A DNA stretch of 64,000 nucleotides from Bacteroidota bacterium (GTDB lineage: Bacteria; Bacteroidota; Ignavibacteria; Ignavibacteriales; Ignavibacteriaceae): contig JADFLR010000003.1 of the NCBI GenBank assembly GCA_022564295.1, positions 156,163-220,162 of the forward strand, given 5' to 3'. Each line of letters begins with the position of its first letter. The stretch's first letter is position 1. This document shows, piece after piece, positions 16,843 to 24,795 of the stretch. The translations under genes and the position numbers were made by a program. The notes under the pieces were generated by a model. The model searched no databases. It had not been told where the DNA came from and worked only from the letters and a program-made list of their open reading frames with translations.

Positions 16843-17177
16843 TGCAAGGATAATTAAAATATCTTCATATATTGGCGCATTAAAATTTACTCTGGATTTG
16901 TAGTATTTATTTAATAATTACTTACAATTAGGATTCTTGCAAAACCAATAAAACTACCTTAAATACCTCTTGCAATTCTGCAAGATTTTCAAATATACAT
17001 CTTGCAATTCTGCAAGACCTTCAAATAAATTAAAAAAACGAAGTGGCTGTAACTGCTTATAATTCATTGAGTTAAGGATTTTCAATCATTGAATATTTCC
17101 TTGGCACAATTGTATAGTAGCATTAATAAAACATTTAAACTGCTAATAAATATCAAATAAGAAAAAGGAATTAAATT
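16843..17177 (+). promoter_or_regulatory. Regulatory region of the cytochrome c-porin operon with a second dyad pair
   Basis: No gene is seen in this stretch. TTGCA-N4-TGCAA occurs at 16970-16983 and again at 17002-17015, 32 bp apart, each with N4 = ATTC. A -24-like TTGGCAC lies at 17101-17107, but the -12 element is poor (TATA rather than TTGC). The distance between dyads and TTGGCAC, 85-130 bp, matches the layout at 13.9 kb. Together they suggest a sigma-54 promoter driven by the island's NtrC-type regulator. Confidence 0.5.
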
Positions 17178-17615
17178 ATGCAAAAGATACTAAAATGCGC
17201 ACTGTTTTCAGTTAGTTTTCTGTCTTTATTTATTTTGTTCGTAGCAGCTACGTTCAATGAAAATGGTTTCGGAGGAGGAGATGACTGGAAAGCCCCTGCT
17301 TCGGTAAAAACTCTTGAAAATCCTCTTGCAAAATTTAAAGGTAATTCCAAAATAACCAATCTTGGCAAATCATTGTATACACAACAATGTGCAACTTGTC
17401 ATGGAGATTCGGGTTTAGGTGACGGTTCATCAGCAAGATATTTACAAAAGTATCCAAGAAACCTAACTACATCAGAATTTCAATCTCAAACTGATGGTGA
17501 AATTTTCTGGAAAATAGTTAACGGTAATTCACCGATGCCTACTTTCAAAGATATATTAACTGAAAAACAAATGTGGATAGTAGTTAACTATCTGCGCACA
17601 CTTGCTTCTAAATAA
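17178..17615 (+). CDS. Periplasmic monoheme cytochrome c
   Basis: A 145-residue protein with a signal peptide (CALFSVSFLSLFILFVAAT) and one class I cytochrome c domain. The heme motif is CATCH near residue 72 and the distal Met is in NGNSPMPTFKD. The C-terminal helix MWIVVNYLRTL is typical. It should shuttle electrons in the periplasm. It opens a three-gene plus-strand operon (cytochrome, His-rich porin, heme lipoprotein) downstream of the dyad pair. Its electron partners are not visible; the nar operon 10 kb away is one possibility. Confidence 0.88.
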   Translation: MQKILKCALFSVSFLSLFILFVAATFNENGFGGGDDWKAPASVKTLENPLAKFKGNSKITNLGKSLYTQQCATCHGDSGLGDGSSARYLQKYPRNLTTSEFQSQTDGEIFWKIVNGNSPMPTFKDILTEKQMWIVVNYLRTLASK

Positions 17616-17658
17616 CTCATTATAAAAATATTAAGAAATAGCTTGAAAGGAACTAAAC

Positions 17659-18822
17659 GTGAAGAAGGTTAAAATATTAATTGCATTTATTCTATCTTTT
17701 ATGCTATCACAATCGTTGATGGCCCAAAAGGAACAGAAGTCTCTTCTAACGGGGTACGGTTTTACTAATCTGGAAATAGAAAGTGACGATCCTGCTCAGT
17801 TTAAAATTGGATTTAATCCTATATTCCTATGGAGTATAAATAACAATATTTTATTCGAAAGTGAACTTGAGTTTGAGATTGAAGATAACAGTACTGTTGT
17901 TGTTATAGAGTATGCACAAATTATGTACATAGCTAACGCATATATGACTTTTGGTGCCGGTAAGTTTTTAAGCCCAAATAATATATTTTCTGAACGCTAT
18001 CACCCGGCATGGATAAATAAATTACCGAATATGCCATTAGGATTGTCTGCTCATTCTGGCGCACAATTATTGGCCGGAACACAGGTTGGTTTACAGGTAA
18101 GAAGCGGAATTCCTGTGGGGTCCTCAAAAATTGTTTACGCTTTATATGTTTCAAATGGTCCGGCATTAATTGTTGACGAGGATGAGGATATCCACGGAGA
18201 GGGTGGCGGTGATGAAGATCCGCACGGAGAAATTGAAGAAGGAGGACATCACGGTGCAACAGGCCCGCTTAGTTTTAGTAATATACCAGATAATAATAGC
18301 GATAAAGCTATCGGTGGTAGAATCGGATTTATCCTATTCCCTGAATTGGAAATTGGTTATGGATTTGAAACTGCAAGAGTAGGAACTGATGATACCGAAT
18401 TTAGTGATGTAAGGTCATTTAACAACGTTGTTGATCTATCGTATGTGCAAGATATTAAATCTCTTGCCGGTAAGGTTGATGTTAGAAGCCAATTTACCTG
18501 GTTGAATGTTGATAATCCGGGAATAGATCACTTAAATTACGAAAACAACAGTACTGCCTGGTATGCTCAATTTGCATATCAGCCTTATTATATAGAAAGC
18601 TCATTTTTACAGAATTTAGAATTCGTAGTTCGTTACGATCAAATAGACTTGCCTAAAGAGGCCGAATTGAATACTGATCAAAATAGGATTACAGTTGGCG
18701 TCAATTATTGGCTCAATCATAGCACGGTAATTAAGTTCGCTTACGGAAATATAACTTCAGAACATGAAGATGGGAGTGAATCAGAATCAACACTTATCTT
18801 CCAGATAGCAATGGGATTTTAA
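17659..18822 (+). CDS. Outer-membrane barrel protein with a His/acid-rich loop
   Basis: A 387-residue protein started by GTG, with AAAGGA before it. It has a signal peptide (ILIAFILSFMLSQSLMAQ), beta-barrel strand pattern and C-terminal Phe (FQIAMGF). Near residues 170-200 an insertion is crowded with Asp, Glu, Gly and His (VDEDEDIHGEG and EEGGHHGATG), which looks like an exposed divalent-metal-binding loop. Motifs such as GAGKFLSPNNIF and HPAWINKLP belong to a family of Bacteroidota porins found next to cytochromes. It starts 43 bp after the cytochrome gene and 21 bp before the next. Confidence 0.75.
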   Translation: MKKVKILIAFILSFMLSQSLMAQKEQKSLLTGYGFTNLEIESDDPAQFKIGFNPIFLWSINNNILFESELEFEIEDNSTVVVIEYAQIMYIANAYMTFGAGKFLSPNNIFSERYHPAWINKLPNMPLGLSAHSGAQLLAGTQVGLQVRSGIPVGSSKIVYALYVSNGPALIVDEDEDIHGEGGGDEDPHGEIEEGGHHGATGPLSFSNIPDNNSDKAIGGRIGFILFPELEIGYGFETARVGTDDTEFSDVRSFNNVVDLSYVQDIKSLAGKVDVRSQFTWLNVDNPGIDHLNYENNSTAWYAQFAYQPYYIESSFLQNLEFVVRYDQIDLPKEAELNTDQNRITVGVNYWLNHSTVIKFAYGNITSEHEDGSESESTLIFQIAMGF

Positions 18823-18843
18823 AATCATTAAGGAAAATTTAAC

Positions 18844-19113
18844 ATGAAGAATAAAATATCAAAAATATTGTTTGTTAGTTTAGTTGTCGCATTTATTCTT
18901 ATTGTGTTGGGCTGTGCTGCAGACCTAACAAATGCGAATAAACCAGGCGCACTACTATGGGGAGAGAATTGTGGCCGCTGCCATAACGTTCGCCCGCCTT
19001 CAAGCCTTACAGATTCTGAATGGGATGTTGCAGTTTTGCATATGCGAACAAGAGCAAACCTAACCGAAACTGAAGCGGAGAAGATAGTAGTGTTCTTAAA
19101 AGCGGCGAATTAA
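18844..19113 (+). CDS. Heme c lipoprotein (89 residues)
   Basis: A lipoprotein signal (ILIVLGCAAD) places the acylated Cys near 25. A single heme motif CGRCH follows near 45, with NVRPPSSLTDSEW downstream. A Met in AVLHMRTRANL is the likely sixth ligand, and the EAEKIVVFLKAAN end matches short class I cytochromes. It would sit on the inner or outer membrane facing the periplasm. As the last gene of the operon before a strong terminator, it probably works with the cytochrome at 17178, perhaps relaying electrons to the porin or a terminal acceptor. Confidence 0.85.
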   Translation: MKNKISKILFVSLVVAFILIVLGCAADLTNANKPGALLWGENCGRCHNVRPPSSLTDSEWDVAVLHMRTRANLTETEAEKIVVFLKAAN

Positions 19114-19143
19114 TAATAGTGGGGCAACCCCCCGCTGATTAAC

Positions 19144-19175
19144 AGGCGATTGATATAACACCAATCGCCTTTTTT
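19144..19175 (+). terminator. Intrinsic terminator of the cytochrome-porin operon
   Basis: AGGCGATTG (19144-19152) pairs with CAATCGCCT (19162-19170), giving a 9-bp stem, followed by TTTTT. It lies 31 bp after the last cytochrome gene. Confidence 0.9.
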
Positions 19176-19648
19176 ATTTTGAACGATATACTCCTTAATT
19201 AAACACCAATATTATTCATCCCTAATTAATTTTTTAATAGTGTGCGTTTATTTGTTACAATTATACTTACTATCCTTTTGTTGTAAATCAACCAACACCA
19301 AGTGCAACAACAATCACTAAGCTTAACACTTAATTCTATTAACCGTTTAAAGGTTTCTTTCCAAATATTAAAGAAACTTATTTTAGTGGTATTGCAGATT
19401 TTTATACATTATTTATGATGGTTTGAAAATGGAAATATTATGATAAACTTGCACAAGCTTATTTAGCAAGTTTTAATTTTAATATTGAGAGGGTTAGCAA
19501 AAACAAAAAAAATAGAAATGGATTTACCTGCCAGTTTGGCTTTTTGCCAGGATGTTTTGCAAAGGAGAAATTTTTAGTTCGGTAACTAAATATAATTTGC
19601 CCTGTTTGTAAAGCGGGACTTTTTTTATATAATTACGAGGAATAGAAA
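19176..19648 (+). other. Gene-free stretch with a possible structured leader
   Basis: No coding region was recognised. From 19529, TGCCA (19529-19533), TGGC (19537-19540) and GCCA (19546-19549) allow two mutually exclusive hairpins. A hairpin TTTAGTT-N4-AACTAAA follows at 19573-19590, and a weak CCC...GGG stem with seven T's ends at 19626, 22 bp before the next ATG. This order could be an attenuator or riboswitch-like leader, but it matches no class I know. Confidence 0.3.
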
Positions 19649-19963
19649 ATGTCACAAATACCAAAACGATATCTGAAGTTCAAAGAAGATTATTCTGATG
19701 TTGCAGCTGCTTACGAATCAATGGGCGATGCTGTTCACAATGCAGGTCCGTTAAATGAAAAAACACGAGCATTAATAAAACTTGCAATTTCAACAGGCGC
19801 ACAATTGGAAGGAGCAGTTCATTCGCACGTAAGAAAAGCAATAAATGTAGGTGCGTCGAAAGAAGAAATACGCCAGGTAGCTCTACTTGCTTTACCAACA
19901 ATAGGGTTACCTTCGATGATGGCAGCATTAAGCTGGATTGACGATATTATAGAAGTAAATTAA
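19649..19963 (+). CDS. Carboxymuconolactone decarboxylase/AhpD-like protein lacking the active-site cysteines
   Basis: A 104-residue helical protein of the CMD fold (PNEKTRALIKLAIS-type helix, then the signature region, then EEIRQVALLALPTIGLP). In redox-active AhpD-like members the signature is E-x-x-x-x-C-x-x-C/H; here it reads QLEGAVHSHVRKA, with the His kept but no Cys anywhere in the protein. It therefore cannot act as a thiol peroxidase partner and may use another chemistry. It is preceded by a possible RNA leader and followed by the Moco genes. Confidence 0.8.
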   Translation: MSQIPKRYLKFKEDYSDVAAAYESMGDAVHNAGPLNEKTRALIKLAISTGAQLEGAVHSHVRKAINVGASKEEIRQVALLALPTIGLPSMMAALSWIDDIIEVN

Positions 19964-20058
19964 ATAACTAAATTTATCGGGCTGTTAAATAGCAAGTCTT
20001 TATATGATGAAGATATAATTCAACTTATTTTCGAAAAACTATAATTTAATAAAGAGAA

Positions 20059-20072
20059 CCACCCTAAGGTGG
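20059..20072 (+). other. Short hairpin before moaC
   Basis: CCACC-N4-GGTGG forms a 5-bp stem 46 bp upstream of the moaC start. There is no T run, so it is not a terminator. A role in the moaC leader is possible but unsupported. Confidence 0.3.
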
Positions 20073-20117
20073 GGGAATTATTATCTTACATAAAAATCAT
20101 ATGTTAAGTATTGGTGG

Positions 20118-20615
20118 ATGATGGAAAAGAAATTAACACACACGAACAAAAACGGTAAAGCTAATATGGTTGATGTTTCCGATAAGGAAATATCAATCCG
20201 AACTGCTGAAGCTTATTCCGAAGTGAGAATAAGTGATGACGTTTTTAAAGCAATTAAAGAAAACAATATTAAAAAAGGCGATGTACTTACGGTTGCAAAA
20301 ATAGCAGGAATTCAGGCAGCTAAAAAAACCGCAGAACTCATTCCGCTTTGTCATAACATTTTCATAACTAATATTGATGTTGAACTGCAATTAAACGAAG
20401 AGAAAAAACGTGTTGAAATAAAATCGTTTGCCAAAACAAAAAGTACAACAGGAATTGAGATGGAAGCATTAACAGCAGCTTCTGTGGCAGCGCTTACTGT
20501 TTACGATATGTGCAAAGCTATCGATAGATCAATGGTTATTTCGGAAACAAAACTGATTTCAAAAACAGGCGGAAAGAGCGGCACGTATAAACTTGATGAT
20601 TCAAATAATAAATGA
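20118..20615 (+). CDS. moaC: Cyclic pyranopterin monophosphate synthase MoaC
   Basis: A 165-residue protein that converts the MoaA product 3',8-cyclo-7,8-dihydro-GTP to cyclic pyranopterin monophosphate in molybdenum cofactor synthesis. Family motifs are NMVDVSDKEISIRTA, KKTAELIPLCHN, and TTGIEMEALTAASVAALTVY followed by DMCKAID. The K-x-G-G-K-S-G end is also present. Length is normal. It starts the moaC-moeA-mobA set; moaA, moaD/E and moeB/moaB must lie elsewhere. ATGs at 20118 and 20121 are both possible. Confidence 0.95.
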   Translation: MMEKKLTHTNKNGKANMVDVSDKEISIRTAEAYSEVRISDDVFKAIKENNIKKGDVLTVAKIAGIQAAKKTAELIPLCHNIFITNIDVELQLNEEKKRVEIKSFAKTKSTTGIEMEALTAASVAALTVYDMCKAIDRSMVISETKLISKTGGKSGTYKLDDSNNK

Positions 20616-20677
20616 GAGTACAAGGAATACTCATTTGGAATACAACAAAGTGGTTGAACAATCAAATCTGAATTAAA

Positions 20678-21886
20678 ATGATATCATTTGACGAAGCGTA
20701 TAAAATTATTGAAAAAGGTTTTAACGAAATAAAACCTGAAACTGAAAAAGTATTATTGGAAAGATCTTTGCACAGAACTTTAGCCGAAGACGTTATTGCC
20801 GATGTTGATCTTCCGCCATTCAATAATTCTGCTATGGATGGAATTGCAGTTAAGTATAATGAGAATATTAATGAGTGGAAAATAGTTGGAGAAATTTCTG
20901 CTGGAAATTATGAAGAGTTTGAACTGAACAATAACTCCGCAGTTACAATAATGACGGGAAGCAGATTGCCTGAATTTTGCGATACTATAATTCCTGTTGA
21001 AGACATTGAACTAAACAAAGATACTGCTTCACTTAAAGAGGACGCCCAATTTAGAAAAGGTATGAGCATCAGAAAAAAAGGGAGCGACCTGGCAAACGGA
21101 GAATTGGCAATTCCGAAAAATACTTTTTTAAAACCAAGACATCTTGCGGCGGCAGCTTCCTGTGGTAAATCTGAACTAAGTGTTTACAAAAAATTAAATG
21201 TTGGAGTGATGGCAACCGGCGATGAGTTAATTCCTGTTAATGAAAAACCATCCGGGGATAAAATAAGAATATCAAACACTTATTCCTTACTTGCAGTAAT
21301 TGATGAGTTGAACATGAATGCAGTAGATTTGGGAATTGTTTCAGATGAAAAGATATTACTGCTGCAAAATATTGCAGATGCACTTAACAGCAATATCGAT
21401 ATTTTAATTACAACGGGAGGTGTTTCCGTTGGCAAATTTGATTATGTAAAAGATGTTTTTGAAGAGATAGGCGTTGAAATAATATTTTGGAAAGCAGCTA
21501 TAAAGCCGGGCAAACCTATTGTGTTTGGAACATTTAATTGTGGCGGTCACTCAAAACTTATTTTCGGACTACCGGGAAATCCTGTTTCGAGTTTGGTTAA
21601 TTTTGAAATTTTCATTCGGGAAAACATCAATAAATTATACAATCAACCAAAACGGGATTACATTGAAGCTGTTCTTCAAAACAATTTGAAAAAGATAGAT
21701 ATGAAACGTCATTTTATGAGAGGTATTTTATCAACGACAACAGATGGAAAGAATGAAGTAAGTTCGGAATTCACCCAGTCATCAGGCAGCCTGGTGGAAA
21801 TGAGCAAGGCGAATTGTTTGATGATAATTGAAGAAGAAACAATAAATCCGATGAAAGGAAAAATTGTAAAATGTATGATGATATAA
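20678..21886 (+). CDS. moeA: Molybdopterin molybdenumtransferase MoeA
   Basis: A 402-residue enzyme that inserts molybdate into adenylated molybdopterin. MoeA domains are recognisable: LPPFNNSAMDGIAV, MTGSRLPEFCDTIIPVED and KKGSDLANGE in domains II/III, the MPT-binding segment TTGGVSVGKFDYVKDV, and FGLPGNPVSSLVNFE. The reading frame overlaps mobA by 16 bp, which suggests coupled translation. Its product feeds NarG. Confidence 0.95.
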   Translation: MISFDEAYKIIEKGFNEIKPETEKVLLERSLHRTLAEDVIADVDLPPFNNSAMDGIAVKYNENINEWKIVGEISAGNYEEFELNNNSAVTIMTGSRLPEFCDTIIPVEDIELNKDTASLKEDAQFRKGMSIRKKGSDLANGELAIPKNTFLKPRHLAAAASCGKSELSVYKKLNVGVMATGDELIPVNEKPSGDKIRISNTYSLLAVIDELNMNAVDLGIVSDEKILLLQNIADALNSNIDILITTGGVSVGKFDYVKDVFEEIGVEIIFWKAAIKPGKPIVFGTFNCGGHSKLIFGLPGNPVSSLVNFEIFIRENINKLYNQPKRDYIEAVLQNNLKKIDMKRHFMRGILSTTTDGKNEVSSEFTQSSGSLVEMSKANCLMIIEEETINPMKGKIVKCMMI

Positions 21887-22509
21887 CAGCAATTATTTTA
21901 TCGGGTGGTAAAAGTTCAAGAATGGGAACAAATAAATCTTTTTTGAAGATAGGCAATAAAACCGTAATTGAGAGAATGCACGATTTACTGCAAAGCATGT
22001 TTAATAATGTAATTCTTATAACAAACGAACCCGATGATTATAAATTTCTCGGTGTTCCAATTTATGAAGACATCTTCCGGCACAGAGGTCCTTTAGCCGG
22101 AATTCACTCGGGGCTAAAACATTCCAAAACAAATATAAATTTTATTATCTCCTGCGATCTGCCTTTAATGACAAAGGAAATGATAAATTATTTGATGGAA
22201 TATAAAACCAATAAATTAATAACGGTTGCAAAAGCAGATGGATTTATTCAGCAACTTGCCGGAAAATATTCAAAGGATTGTTTAAGTGATGCAGAAGAAA
22301 TATTAAAAGCTCAGTTAGAAGTTGAACTAAGAGACCATGCACAAATGAAGAGACGCTGCAACGTATTAAAATTAATTGACCAGATAGGTGCTGAAATAAT
22401 TAATGCTGAAATGCTTCCCTTTTATAATGAGGATCTATATTTCAATATGAATAAAACTGAAGATTACGAACTACTTCTACAAAAATTACAAGTTAAGAAC
22501 TTTAGTTAA
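21871..22509 (+). CDS. mobA: Molybdenum cofactor guanylyltransferase MobA
   Basis: A 212-residue nucleotidyltransferase that adds GMP to Moco to form the MGD cofactor used by NarG. It has the GTP-binding start IILSGGKSSRMGTNKSFL, GPLAGIHSGL, and the metal-site motif ISCDLPLMT. Length is normal. Its last ~48 codons are repeated in diverged form at 23372-23518, beyond an unrelated gene (see findings). The overlap with moeA supports a shared transcript. Confidence 0.93.
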   Translation: MYDDITAIILSGGKSSRMGTNKSFLKIGNKTVIERMHDLLQSMFNNVILITNEPDDYKFLGVPIYEDIFRHRGPLAGIHSGLKHSKTNINFIISCDLPLMTKEMINYLMEYKTNKLITVAKADGFIQQLAGKYSKDCLSDAEEILKAQLEVELRDHAQMKRRCNVLKLIDQIGAEIINAEMLPFYNEDLYFNMNKTEDYELLLQKLQVKNFS

Positions 22510-22592
22510 GGTTAATGATATTTAATCAAGATTGCTCGATATCCTTAATATTCTTAGGATATTTATAAAAACGCTTTGAGTTATTAATTTTT

Positions 22593-23363
22593 ATGGGTAT
22601 TATTTTAAAAAACTATATTATTATATGGTTTGCAGTCTCGCAACCAATGAGTCAATGCTTGAAGAATTCCGCTATTCGAACGAGCCTCATAGCATCCTTA
22701 TTAATGCTCGTTGCATCATCTCAAACATTATCACAAGAAGTGACGCCGGCAAACCACAGTTATATCCTGCAACTACTCGACTCATCATATGTCTTCGTCC
22801 ACTGGAAAACAAAATGGAAGGAGCATCTTCCTTCTATGACCTTGGAGCAATTCACCCTGTATCGGGAGAGTGAGATTGAAATAAACACTCATTCCAAGAA
22901 ATCGCCGCTTGAGTATTTTCTGAGTAAACCTAACCTGGCGTTTTTCTCATTCTCTCCCAATGGTCTGCTGGCGGTTTCCTCAAGTGAGAGCTGGTCCATT
23001 TTTAAAAGGGACGGATTCTACCACGTGGGATATGATGACAGTTCAGTGTTGCGTCTTTATGACTTCTCAAAAGAAGAATCTTATGTCGTCGTCCATTCCG
23101 GACTATATGGTCCTGGCTTCCACGGTTTTGCATGGCTCAACGATAATCTCTTAGTTGCTGTTGGCGCTATCTGGGACCTGGCTAAAGAGCGTGACGACTA
23201 CGACCAAGTTGCACCGGCAGCTTTCGTGTTTGATTTTGCAAAGATGTGGGTCTCCATGTACAGAGGAAACAATGTACCTGCAAAGGATTACTACAAGAAC
23301 AGACCCAGAGGACTCTCGTTTGAGACAAAATTAATGTTTGACTATCGTCCTGATTCAGAATAA
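22593..23363 (+). CDS. Hypothetical exported protein inserted beside mobA
   Basis: A 256-residue product with no family recognised. ATG 22647 would give a better signal peptide (IRTSLIASLLMLVASSQTLS) than ATG 22593. The mature part has Trp- and Tyr-rich stretches (SYVFVHWKTKWKEHLP, FSPNGLLAVSSSESWSIF, GFHGFAWLNDNLLVAVGAIW) suggesting repeated beta strands as in a propeller-like sensor domain. By eye the DNA is richer in G+C, with different codon choices, than the genes around it. It lies between mobA and a second mobA 3' end, so it probably arrived by recombination. Function unknown. Confidence 0.6.
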   Translation: MGIILKNYIIIWFAVSQPMSQCLKNSAIRTSLIASLLMLVASSQTLSQEVTPANHSYILQLLDSSYVFVHWKTKWKEHLPSMTLEQFTLYRESEIEINTHSKKSPLEYFLSKPNLAFFSFSPNGLLAVSSSESWSIFKRDGFYHVGYDDSSVLRLYDFSKEESYVVVHSGLYGPGFHGFAWLNDNLLVAVGAIWDLAKERDDYDQVAPAAFVFDFAKMWVSMYRGNNVPAKDYYKNRPRGLSFETKLMFDYRPDSE

Positions 23364-23371
23364 GTCAGTTC

Positions 23372-23518
23372 AATGTATTAAAATTAATTGACCATGTAGG
23401 TGCTGAAATCATTAATGCAGAAACCCTGCCGTTTTATAATGGAGACCTCTATTTTAATATGAACCGTACCGAAGATTATAATTTGCTGCTGAATAAATTG
23501 AGATTAAAAGAGAAATAA
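23372..23518 (+). pseudogene. Second, diverged 3' end of mobA
   Basis: The 48 codons read NVLKLIDHVGAEIINAE..., matching the MobA C-terminus in about 37 of 47 residues. The frame has no start and follows the hypothetical gene's stop by 8 bp. It is the tail of a mobA gene whose front is missing. The divergence is too large for a recent duplication and fits recombination between two different mobA lineages. Confidence 0.8.
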
Positions 23519-23737
23519 GCTATTTTGTACCCGCGCCTATCCTAAAGGGATACGTTTTGCACCGGCAGGCAGGTATGTACAGATAAAAACCCCCTTTCTG
23601 AATGACTACAATACTGGCTTGGGATGTTCCGATTTTTCGGTGGGTAGGAAATGGTCGGAGATGATTTTATATGAAATTAGGATATTACGATTTAATTCAC
23701 GGTTTATATAACGACTTTAAAGTTGTATAGAAACAAG

Positions 23738-23744
23738 GTTAGCT
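23738..23744 (+). other. Possible integron-type core site (GTTAGCT) before the gene at 23761
   Basis: GTTAGCT lies 16 bp before the ATG, where an integron cassette begins (consensus GTTRRRY, one mismatch). Its reverse complement, AGCTAAC, resembles the GGCTAAC found at the stop codon of the same gene. Read with the entry at 24775. Confidence 0.3.
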
Positions 23745-23760
23745 AAAAAGAGATAATCAT

Positions 23761-24780
23761 ATGAAAAAAGAATGTCCAATTTGTTTCTTCCCAACATATT
23801 ATTATGATGTTCTCGGATCTGGTACTCATAATTACAAGATTAGATGTTATAAATGTGGGGAATATATTCTCGGCGATGAAGCTGAATATTATTTGAAAGA
23901 AAATCCCTTAGACTTACAAGAATCCTCAAATCTTTCTGGATGGTTAACATCAAACCAAAATTTTACTTTTTATAGGCAAGATATAATAAGATTAAGAAAA
24001 TTGAAATCATTATATGCTGATGAAAAAGCTGAATTATTATTTAGAGAGATTGCAAAAAAATATCCTACTCCTGGTGATAACATTCCTGATATTTTTCAGC
24101 TTATATCTAAAATTGTTGACCTAAGAAGAAAAGAAGAATTCCCAAACATTGGTGGGCTTAACGAAAATAACGTTAAACTCGGATTGTGTTTTTATGCTCA
24201 CTCAAGGAGCCAAAGTATAAAAGAATTTGGATACTTGTTAATTACATATCTAATTGAGCATAAAGGAATACTAATAAAAGATGGAAACTATTTTAGAATA
24301 ACCCCCAACGGATGGAGTTTTTTCAATCATTTACAAAATCCAAATCAAGCAAGCTCTATTGCTTTCATTGCAATGAAGTTCGAGGAGAAATTAAAAGAGT
24401 ATTCAGATGATTGGTTTGAAACAGCTATAAAGAATGCTGGTTATAGACCTATTCGAATTGATAAATATGAGCATATTAATTTAATCGATGATGAAATTAT
24501 TGCAAATATTCGTAAGTCAAAATTTATCATCGCCGATTTTACATATAATTCCCCTGGTGTGTATTATGAAACAGGTTATGCACGTGGATTAAATATTCCG
24601 GTTATAAATTTATGTAATAAAGAATGTTTTGAGAGCGAAGAAAATAAAGTCCATTTTGATACTAATCATTATCAATTCTTGTTATGGGAATGGGATAAAG
24701 GTGAGGATCTTAGCAATAGACTAAAAACAAAAATAGAAGCAACAATTGGGAAAGGAGATTTTTTAGAAAGTGATGGCTAA
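23761..24780 (+). CDS. Zinc-ribbon protein with a C-terminal nucleoside deoxyribosyltransferase-like domain
   Basis: A 339-residue protein. C5-x2-C8 and C29-x2-C32 form an N-terminal zinc ribbon. A helical middle follows, with a possible winged-helix at about 165-195. From about 200, SSIAFIAMKFEEK, AIKNAGYRPIRID, IDDEIIANIRKSKFIIADF and GVYYETGYARGL make a Rossmann-like domain related to nucleoside 2-deoxyribosyltransferases and, more distantly, to TIR/SLOG nucleotide-cleaving domains. Proteins of this style are often in defence or nucleotide-signal systems, but this is inference. Flanking GTTAGCT and GGCTAACCC make it look like an integron cassette. No partner gene is adjacent. Confidence 0.65.
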   Translation: MKKECPICFFPTYYYDVLGSGTHNYKIRCYKCGEYILGDEAEYYLKENPLDLQESSNLSGWLTSNQNFTFYRQDIIRLRKLKSLYADEKAELLFREIAKKYPTPGDNIPDIFQLISKIVDLRRKEEFPNIGGLNENNVKLGLCFYAHSRSQSIKEFGYLLITYLIEHKGILIKDGNYFRITPNGWSFFNHLQNPNQASSIAFIAMKFEEKLKEYSDDWFETAIKNAGYRPIRIDKYEHINLIDDEIIANIRKSKFIIADFTYNSPGVYYETGYARGLNIPVINLCNKECFESEENKVHFDTNHYQFLLWEWDKGEDLSNRLKTKIEATIGKGDFLESDG

Positions 24781-24795
24781 CCCGCCGCTCAACAC
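24775..24795 (+). other. Sequence resembling the 5' half of an integron attC site
   Basis: GGCTAACCC followed by GCCGCTCAACAC overlaps the stop codon of the gene above. Placement of the R'' box on the stop codon, followed by a CGCTCAACA-like L'' box, is typical of cassette attC sites. The expected complementary 3' half is not found in the next 150 bp; instead there is a hairpin GAGCAG-N4-CTGCTC at 24810-24825. If it is an attC, it is truncated and no longer active. Confidence 0.35.

Noticed and set aside
19500..20117. Moco riboswitch upstream of moaC
   Set aside because: The hairpins seen before 19649 do not show the conserved Moco-motif segments, and another gene lies between them and moaC. 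The hairpin at 20059 is too short.
23761..24780. TIR-domain NADase
   Set aside because: The motif order (MKF, RID, IADF, YYETGYA) is of the deoxyribosyltransferase-like group; no TIR catalytic Glu context was recognised.
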